Shown: positions 1 to 5,424 of the stretch, in pieces
Numbering within the stretch: the stretch's first letter is position 1
Layout of the letters: the number at the start of each line of letters is the position of its first letter
Assembly: GCA_031278025.1 (NCBI GenBank)
Contig: JAITLF010000141.1
Span: 1-13,729, forward strand
From: Treponema sp.
GTDB taxonomy: Bacteria; Spirochaetota; Spirochaetia; Treponematales; Breznakiellaceae
Direction: 5' to 3'
DNA length: 13,729 nucleotides
The notes under the pieces: generated by a model
The model's input: the letters and a program-made list of their open reading frames with translations, nothing else
Told to the model about the DNA's origin: nothing
Databases searched by the model: none
Made by a program: the position numbers and the translations under genes

Positions 1-376
1 GAACTTCCCTGTCAGGCTTTTCACTTAAAAGCCTGACGGCTGATTTCCGGTGATACCCGGTCTGCCGTGTAAATTCGTCAAGCAGCCCCCTTTTTTCTTT
101 CTTCGCTGCCTCCTGGTAAGGGGGCATGTATTCCCTGGTTACCGCCTGTTTTCTTTCATGTTTAACCCCATTCGGATGCCCTCCTTCAGGCGCCCTTATT
201 TTAATTTGGGTAACATTTTCAATGAGGCAACGTGAGACTTTGCGACCGTGGATCACAGGTGATACCATAGGTGGTGTGCATTTGGCGTAAGCTGCGATGG
301 CTGCCCGGGTAAGGTTTTTGAGGGCCATCTGGTACTTTATCCATAGGCCTTCACGGTGGGGTATGGTCTTTCCCAT
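1..376 (-). CDS. Ner-like HTH fused in frame to transposase N-terminus (partial)
   Basis: The frame is open without a stop from the ATG at 376 to the window edge (125 codons, C-terminus cut off). The minus strand shows AAGGA about 9 bases before this ATG, which supports the start. Residues about 10-50 (starting LWIKYQMALKNLTRAAIAAY, with a recognition helix near PPMVSPVIHGRK) resemble the Ner/Nlp-type DNA-binding proteins of transposable phages. From about residue 78 (VTREYMPPYQEAAKKEKRG, then LLDEF, TGYHRKSAVRLL) the sequence resembles the N-terminal DNA-binding region of rve/DDE-type transposases. In Mu-like phages ner and transposase A are separate adjacent genes, so one ORF covering both is odd. 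It could be a natural fusion or the result of an indel that removed the stop and start. It diverges from the repressor pseudogene. Family assignments are from motif memory, and the catalytic core lies outside the window. Confidence 0.6.
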   Translation of the reverse strand, partial: MGKTIPHREGLWIKYQMALKNLTRAAIAAYAKCTPPMVSPVIHGRKVSRCLIENVTQIKIRAPEGGHPNGVKHERKQAVTREYMPPYQEAAKKEKRGLLDEFTRQTGYHRKSAVRLLSEKPDREV

Positions 377-434
377 TATTTTGTTCCTTCCGGCTGGGCT
401 ACTGTGCGGAGCAGTCCAGTTTGTCTTTTACTGA

Positions 435-454
435 CAGGTAATTGTTATTACCTG
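435..454. promoter_or_regulatory. Operator-like dyad in the divergent regulator region
   Basis: CAGGTAATTGTTATTACCTG is a perfect 8-bp inverted repeat around a 4-base centre. It lies between the ATG of the minus-strand Ner-like gene (376) and the start region of the plus-strand repressor. Size and position fit an operator bound by one of the two divergent regulators. I do not see convincing -10/-35 pairs around it. Confidence 0.5.
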
Positions 455-486
455 CCGATACTTACACAGCAGTCGATGTTTCGGTA

Positions 487-1180
487 ATGGTCAAGATGGA
501 TCGGCTAAAATTTTTATACGCTGGATGGAATTTTGAATTGCAAAGAATAATCGACGAAGCTGGGAGATTCGTCGTGAGTCATGGGGGAAGTAAAGCAGAT
601 TTGCACAGGATTCTGGGAGTTCGTTCCCAGTTTATTATCCGACCTCAGATCGGGGAAATCTAAGAATCCCGGTTCAGATTTTGCCTTTTCACTCATAAAC
701 AAAATGGATTTTAACCCAAAATGGATTCAGACAGGAGAGGGAGCGGTATTTTTGGCTGAAACTGGCGATTCTTCAAGAGGGATCTCCAACAAGGATAGTC
801 CCCATAGTGTCTTCGGTATCAACAACGAAATCCCAGACCCGAAGGCTCATTCTGGAGACTACCCGGATTATACCCTGGTACCCGTGCCTAGACGGTTTCA
901 GGATTACAGTACCGACCTTCGCGCTATGGTGGTCTTCGATGGTCTGATGGCGCCGTTACTCGCTCCGGGGGATGTCGCCGTATTCCAGGCCACGGGCTGG
1001 CTTGGAGACGGGGTCTATGTATACCGGGTCAATGGAGACCTGCATATCAGTCATGTCCGGCTAGTCAAAGGGCAGTACCTTGTGGCAACCGAAGCCAAGC
1101 CGGAGGTAGAGGTTGCCTACGATACTGAAACCTTTGGAGCTATCGGACGGGTTCGGGCGGTGGTACGGGAGATCGGGTAA
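487..1180 (+). pseudogene. Frameshifted S24-fold (CI/LexA-like) phage repressor
   Basis: Two overlapping plus-strand frames together make one repressor. The first frame (ending 663) gives a helix ending in SKADLHRILGV. The second frame (ending at the TAA at 1178-1180) continues with VPSLLSDLRSGKSKNPG, then NPKWIQTGEGAVFL, the usual end of a CI-type helix-turn-helix domain. Joining them needs a +1 shift near 619-628. After a linker, the C-terminal part (about 845-1177) has the S24/LexA fold signature MAPLLAPGD and GDGVYVYRVNGDLHI. The usual Ser before that Met is Leu and the Lys of the KR motif is Val, so autocleavage is not expected. The start is unresolved: 487 is the first ATG of the upstream frame, but TTG at 442 or 538 is also possible. 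A sequencing error or programmed shift is not excluded. Confidence 0.6.
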
Positions 1181-1181
1181 A

Positions 1182-1258
1182 TTTCCTACCTGTAAGCAAA
1201 AACCCATTTCCCACCTTTTTTCCTACCTTTTACGACTGCACCGTTGTTGTTTCCCACC
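1182..1258 (-). repeat. Four same-direction GGTRGGAAA repeats
   Basis: On the plus strand TTTCCYACC occurs at 1182-1190, 1207-1215, 1219-1227 and 1250-1258, all in one orientation, with T or C at the variable position. They follow directly after the repressor stop. Clustered short direct repeats at a transposable phage end usually bind the transposase. Iterons or a regulator-binding cluster are alternatives. Confidence 0.5.
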
Positions 1259-1279
1259 TTTGGGGTTTTTCCTGGTTTC

Positions 1280-1302
1280 ATACTTGCTTACTTTGCAAGT
1301 AT
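1280..1302. repeat. 8-bp inverted repeat at the candidate element end
   Basis: ATACTTGC (1280-1287) pairs with GCAAGTAT (1295-1302) across a 7-base centre. Read on the minus strand from 1305 it begins TGTATACTTGC, so a TG dinucleotide, usual for transposable phage termini, lies at the outer edge. It could also be an isolated regulator site. Confidence 0.4.
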
Positions 1303-1305
1303 ACA

Positions 1306-1591
1306 TTTAGCTAAGTCTATACAGGATAAAGAGTTAAAGCCCTTTGAAGGGTCTTAAAGGGTATGGTCAAAACTCTCGATTTTCTTGCATTTTTTTGCAT
1401 GCTATTTTTGGAATTTTCGACGGCCATTTTCTCTCTAATTCTTTACAGCATATAGACTTACGGCATCGCGGAGGCTTCCCGTGCAATTCCTATTTTCCAT
1501 GCCCCCCCACACCCGCATCTCCCTTTTCAGGAAATCCAGAATTGGCGCCCCCGGTTTTCCAGCCGGAGGCGCCTCCCGCGTCCGCGAGGCG
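1306..1591. other. Gene-free spacer with inverted repeats downstream of ppk
   Basis: I find no convincing gene on either strand. The left part is AT-rich, with a duplicated TTGCAT near 1385-1400 and a small CCCTT/AAGGG hairpin near 1340. The right part is GC-rich and holds the ppk-proximal inverted repeats listed separately. Short open frames here have no recognisable domain or good ribosome-binding site. Confidence 0.5.
1544..1576 (-). terminator. GC-rich hairpin after ppk, possible terminator without U-tract
   Basis: GGCGCCCCCGG (1544-1554) pairs with CCGGAGGCGCC (1563-1573) with one mismatch around an 8-base loop. A second structure, the perfect 12-bp palindrome GGAGGCGCCTCC (1565-1576), overlaps it. 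The hairpin starts about 16 bases past the ppk stop on the minus strand. No T-run follows, so a classical intrinsic terminator is unproven. A protein-binding or mRNA-stabilising structure is equally possible. Confidence 0.35.
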
Positions 1592-3832
1592 CTAATCCCC
1601 GCTTGGAGGGCTGCGGCGGACCACGAATTCCTGCCGGGGCGCGCGGAGGCTTTCCACCTCCCCCGCGGCTTGGGCAAGGAGGTAGTCTTGACAGCGAAAG
1701 GGTTCGTCCCCGGCGGAAGGTTCCTGGCGTATCCAGCGGCCGCTGCTCGTCAATAGCCAGGACTGGCGGTTGTCCCGGAAACAGGCCTCCAGTATGGCCC
1801 TGATCCGTTCCCGCAGGTCCGCCTGAAGGACCGGGAACATGAGTTCAATCCGGCGCTCCAGGTTCCTGGGCATCCAGTCGGCGCTGGAAAGGTAGAACTC
1901 CTCCGTTCCGGCGTTGGCAAAGGAGAAGATGCGGGAATGTTCCAGAAAGCGGTCCACAATGCTTACCACCCGGATATTTTCCGACAGACCCGGCAGGCCG
2001 GGGACAAGCATGCAGATGCCCCGGACACTAAGCTGGATATGCACCCCCGCCTGGGAAGCCCGGTACAGGGCGCGGATAACGCCGGGGTCGGCCAGGGCGT
2101 TCATCTTTGCCATGATGCGCCCCGGATTCTCCCCGCTTGAGCGCTTGGCCTCCCGGTCTATCAGTTCAATGAGCCGGTCTTTCAGGGTTATCGGGGCTAT
2201 CGCCAGCTTCCGCATGGACGAGATAGCCGAATACCCGGTGAGCATGTTGAACAGAAGCCCCGCGTCAAAGGCAATGTCTTCACGGGATGTAAAGAGGCAG
2301 ATGTCTTCGTAGCGTTTTGCGGTCCGGTGGTTGTAATTCCCGGTGGAAAGATGAACGTACCGTTTAACGCCCTGCGGTTCCCGGCGGACCACCATGCTGA
2401 TCTTGGCGTGTACCTTGAGCCGGGCAAGGCCGTAAACCACTATCACCCCCGCCCGTTCCAGACGGTTCGCCCAGGAGATGTTCAGTTCCTCATCAAACCG
2501 GGCCTTGAGTTCCACCAGGGCGGTTACCTGCTTGCCGTTCAGGGCCGCTTCCTCCAAGGCCCGGACGATGGGGGAATCCCCGCCGGTACGGTACAGCGCC
2601 GTTTTAATCGAGATAACCTGGGGATCCGCCGCGGCGTCCCGAAAGAAACGCACCACCGGATCAAAAGACTGATACGGCAGATGGAGCATCACATCCCCCC
2701 GGCTGATCCGGTCCCAAAGGGATTCGTCCCCGGAAAACCCAAGGGCCGGGTACAGGGGCGGACTTTTGCGCCTAAGGTGTTCAAACCCCCGGACGCCGGC
2801 CAGATCCCCTAAGGACCTCAGGTCCAGGGGGCCGTCAAGGGCATAGACGTCCGCCGGTTCCAGTTCCAGGCGCCGGGCCAGCTCGTCCCGGAGAAACCGG
2901 CTGTCGGCGGAGCAGACCATACGCACCGGACGGGAATAGTCCCGGCGGATGAGCACCTCTTCCATGGCCTCGATAAAATCCTCGTCCCGCTTTTCGTCCA
3001 CCGAAAAATCCGCGTCCCGGTTGATCTTAAAGAGCATACTCTCCCGAACCGTGCAGCCGGCAAAAAGGTAGGCGCCCCAGGTAAGGATCACATCGTCCAG
3101 CAGGGTCCATTGAACGCCCTCTTTCGAGGGGCCCTCTTTCGAGGGACCCTCTTTCGCGGCGCCCCCTTTCGCGGCGCCCCCTTTCGAAGCGCCCCCTTTC
3201 GAAGCGTCCTCTTTCGCGGCGCCTTTTTTCGGGGGAAGCCAAATGATCCGGCCCTGCGTTGGGGGTATCTGGACTATCGCAATGGCGTCCCCGGAAGACG
3301 GGATTTCCTCAAGCCCGCCCGCGCCCTCCTCGGAGGGTTCCAGACGGAAGGCGGCGTACAGGGAAAGGCTGTCTATAGAAGGGATGCGGTCCTCCCTGCC
3401 CAACCGGAGGGGGGTAAGCGCCGGGTAGATTTCCCGCATGAAAAGGGTTTCCAGGTAATCCATGTGGCTAAGGGAATAGGAGTCGGGCCTGACCAGTTCC
3501 AGGCCGCCCCGTGCAAGGGCCGGAAAGATTTCCCCGCGCAGGCATTCATACTGAAGGCGCAGGATGTCCCGGACGTTTTCCCCTACCTTCGAGAGCTGGG
3601 CTTCCGGGCTTAACCCCGCCGGGTCCTGCCGCGGCCCCACACCGGAGCGGAGGGCGCGCTTAATGGCCGCCACCCGGACCATAAAAAATTCATCAAAATT
3701 GGAAGCGACAATAACCAGGAACCCGAACCGGTCCAGGGGCGGCAGATCCGGCGTAAGCCCCTCCTCTAAAACCCGGCGGTTAAAGTCTATCCATGAAATA
3801 TCCCGGTTAAAAAAGACCGCTTCCCGCTCCAT
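1592..3832 (-). CDS. ppk1: Polyphosphate kinase 1 with an in-frame minisatellite
   Basis: Reversible transfer of the ATP gamma-phosphate onto inorganic polyphosphate. The N-terminus (FFNRDISWIDFNRRVLEEG) matches the PPK1 N-domain. The core shows the first phospholipase-D-like site with the phosphorylated His (KVHAKISMVVRRE, then HLSTGNYNHRTAKRYEDICL) and the second (SIVDRFLEHSRIF, then SADWMPRNLERRIELMFPV). RGICMLVPGLPGLSENI before it is also typical. At 746 residues it is longer than the usual roughly 690. The surplus is a Gly/Lys/Ser/Ala/Glu repeat at residues about 200-239, in the loop between a strand ending IIWLPP and the conserved LLDDVI. The ATG at 3832 has GGAG just upstream, and the gene lies 12 bp after the exopolyphosphatase stop, so co-transcription is likely. 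All catalytic motifs I can recognise are intact. Confidence 0.95.
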   Translation of the reverse strand: MEREAVFFNRDISWIDFNRRVLEEGLTPDLPPLDRFGFLVIVASNFDEFFMVRVAAIKRALRSGVGPRQDPAGLSPEAQLSKVGENVRDILRLQYECLRGEIFPALARGGLELVRPDSYSLSHMDYLETLFMREIYPALTPLRLGREDRIPSIDSLSLYAAFRLEPSEEGAGGLEEIPSSGDAIAIVQIPPTQGRIIWLPPKKGAAKEDASKGGASKGGAAKGGAAKEGPSKEGPSKEGVQWTLLDDVILTWGAYLFAGCTVRESMLFKINRDADFSVDEKRDEDFIEAMEEVLIRRDYSRPVRMVCSADSRFLRDELARRLELEPADVYALDGPLDLRSLGDLAGVRGFEHLRRKSPPLYPALGFSGDESLWDRISRGDVMLHLPYQSFDPVVRFFRDAAADPQVISIKTALYRTGGDSPIVRALEEAALNGKQVTALVELKARFDEELNISWANRLERAGVIVVYGLARLKVHAKISMVVRREPQGVKRYVHLSTGNYNHRTAKRYEDICLFTSREDIAFDAGLLFNMLTGYSAISSMRKLAIAPITLKDRLIELIDREAKRSSGENPGRIMAKMNALADPGVIRALYRASQAGVHIQLSVRGICMLVPGLPGLSENIRVVSIVDRFLEHSRIFSFANAGTEEFYLSSADWMPRNLERRIELMFPVLQADLRERIRAILEACFRDNRQSWLLTSSGRWIRQEPSAGDEPFRCQDYLLAQAAGEVESLRAPRQEFVVRRSPPSGD
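3117..3236 (-). repeat. Eight 15-bp tandem repeats inside ppk
   Basis: Eight units of 15 bp, for example CCCTCTTTCGAGGGG, CCCCCTTTCGCGGCG and CCCCCTTTCGAAGCG on the plus strand, run head to tail. They encode 5-residue units of the type GPSKE/GAAKG. Several units are self-complementary (CCCTC and GAGGG around TTTC). The length is a multiple of three, so the kinase frame is kept. Confidence 0.9.
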
Positions 3833-3844
3833 CCCGCTCCGCCT

Positions 3845-5383
3845 TCAGGTAAGGATCACCTTGTACCCAAATACATCCTGAAACAACCCGGCTTTCTCTT
3901 CCAGCCCGGTGCGCTCGAATGTCAAGTCATAGCCGCTCCCCGTATGAAGGACCACCGCCTCGCTCTTCCGCTCCACCGTGATATTCCGGATCCGCTGGGT
4001 ATGCCCCCGGTCCAGGGAGTCGGCCACCCGGAGGATGGAAGCCATCTTGAGCACCAGGATACGCTCTTCCCGCTGCAGGGCCAGATAGTCTATGTCGGTG
4101 GCGGAAGGAGGCTCGCCCCGGTGGTAGCGGATCACGTTGGCAATGATGTTCAGTTCGTCCCCGTGCAGGCCGAATATCTCCGAGTTGGCAACGATATACT
4201 GGCTGTGGGTATGATGCCCCGATGCCCGGATAAACATGCCGATATCGTGCAGAAGGGCCGCCGCCTCCAGCATCATCCGCTCCCGGCGGTTCATGCCGTG
4301 TTCACGGGCCAGGGCGTCAAAGAGGATACCGCAGAGGAAGGCCACATGCCGGCTGTGCGGCTCGTCGTAATGGTACTTCCGCCCCAGATTTACCGCGGAA
4401 GCGATAATTTGAGAGAAGAATTCCTCCTGAAGCTCCCCGTCCACCCCCGCGGCCAGGTCTATGAGCAGCCCCTCCCGAATGGAAACAGCCGGGACCACGA
4501 CCGTCGCGGCGGCGGTCCGCTCCAGGAACAGCTTGTACAGCAGGTTCCCCGGAACAAAACCCTCCGAGTCCGCATAGGGGATATGCAGCTTTTGGACACA
4601 TTCTTCGGGACGGTAGCCCCGTATCTTTTCGACAAACTGAATATAGGCGTCCCGGTCGATGATGCGGCAATGCTCGTTGAGTTCCTCCCCGATACCGGAC
4701 GCCAGGTACCGGGCATCCGCGCCGGCCATCACAAAGGTCCTCACACGGGCCAGTTCCATTTCCATGTTGAGAAATTCCGACGTGTTCCGCACCGTGTCGT
4801 TCAAACTCCGGTCCCGGGACCAGGCGGATCCCAAGTCCCGCCTGGTCTGGCTGCCTAGGAGGATAGTCCCCAGGCGCAGGCTGTGGGCCGCCGCCATCTT
4901 GCCCCTCCGCAGGAGCATGATCTCCGTGGACCCGCCGCCTATCTCGATGATCATGGAGTTGACCCGCCAGAACCGGGGAAAGTCGCGTTTAAGGGCGAAA
5001 CGGACCGCCAGGTACATCAGCCGGTTTTCTTCTATCCCATCGACAATGACGATGGGGAACCCTGTTTCCTGGCGGACCCGGTCTACAAACACATCCCGGT
5101 TCCGCGCGGCCCTAAGGGCGCTGGTGGCTATCACATGGACATCGCCGCCGGCTATGCACCAGCTCTTCAAAAGCTCCCGGAAACTTTGAAGCACCAAGAA
5201 ACACTCCAGCATGGATTCCCGCGACACCTGCCCGGAGGTAAACACATCCCGCCCCAGGGCAACAGGCTTCCCCGCCTGGTCCAGAACCCGCCACGCCCCC
5301 GCGGGGGCGATTTCCGCGATAACGAGGCGTATGCCGGTTGAACCAATTTCAAGAACCGCGGTAAGGCGGGGGGAAGATTCCAT
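3845..5383 (-). CDS. ppx: Exopolyphosphatase / GppA-family phosphatase with HD domain
   Basis: Expected to release phosphate from the end of polyphosphate chains and/or hydrolyse pppGpp. The N-terminal ASKHA-fold half shows LEIGSTGIRLVIAEI (phosphate loop), VIATSALRAARNR, DGIEENRLMYL and IEIGGGSTEIMLL. The C-terminal half is an HD-type domain with LLHDIG near residue 379, followed by HHTHSQY and IRYHRGEPPSATD. Two acidic positions are Glu where Asp is commoner (LEIGS, IEIGGGSTE), a conservative change. Length from this start is 512 residues, normal for the long Ppx form. I chose the ATG at 5383 because the fold begins about eight residues later. An in-frame ATG at 5428 adds 15 residues and overlaps the upstream repeat ORF stop as ATGA. 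Neither start has a strong ribosome-binding site. It lies next to ppk, forming a synthesis/degradation pair. Confidence 0.9.
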   Translation of the reverse strand: MESSPRLTAVLEIGSTGIRLVIAEIAPAGAWRVLDQAGKPVALGRDVFTSGQVSRESMLECFLVLQSFRELLKSWCIAGGDVHVIATSALRAARNRDVFVDRVRQETGFPIVIVDGIEENRLMYLAVRFALKRDFPRFWRVNSMIIEIGGGSTEIMLLRRGKMAAAHSLRLGTILLGSQTRRDLGSAWSRDRSLNDTVRNTSEFLNMEMELARVRTFVMAGADARYLASGIGEELNEHCRIIDRDAYIQFVEKIRGYRPEECVQKLHIPYADSEGFVPGNLLYKLFLERTAAATVVVPAVSIREGLLIDLAAGVDGELQEEFFSQIIASAVNLGRKYHYDEPHSRHVAFLCGILFDALAREHGMNRRERMMLEAAALLHDIGMFIRASGHHTHSQYIVANSEIFGLHGDELNIIANVIRYHRGEPPSATDIDYLALQREERILVLKMASILRVADSLDRGHTQRIRNITVERKSEAVVLHTGSGYDLTFERTGLEEKAGLFQDVFGYKVILT

Positions 5384-5424
5384 AGTAATGTACCCAAGAT
5401 AGTATCCCGGCGCCTGCCAACGAA

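Larger units (their letters stand above)
1..1305. mobile_element. Left end of a probable Mu-like transposable prophage (partial)
   Basis: The segment holds a Ner-like/transposase reading frame on the minus strand, a divergent S24-type repressor on the plus strand, and an operator-like dyad between them. Beyond the repressor are four same-direction copies of GGTRGGAAA (minus strand) and a terminal TG at 1305. In Mu the repressor is transcribed toward attL, with ner and A transcribed away from it and transposase-binding repeats near the end. The layout here matches that in reverse orientation, with the chromosome (ppk) to the right. The right boundary is inferred. The rest of the element, if present, lies left of the window. 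Confidence 0.45.

Noticed and set aside
11..37. Perfect 11-bp hairpin (GTCAGGCTTTT / AAAAGCCTGAC)
   Set aside because: It lies inside the transposase-like coding frame and the T-run is within the stem, so a terminator is unlikely. Probably incidental.
1344..1595. Short plus-strand frames downstream of the phage-like segment
   Set aside because: No recognisable domain or ribosome-binding site, and they partly overlap the ppk 3' end antisense.
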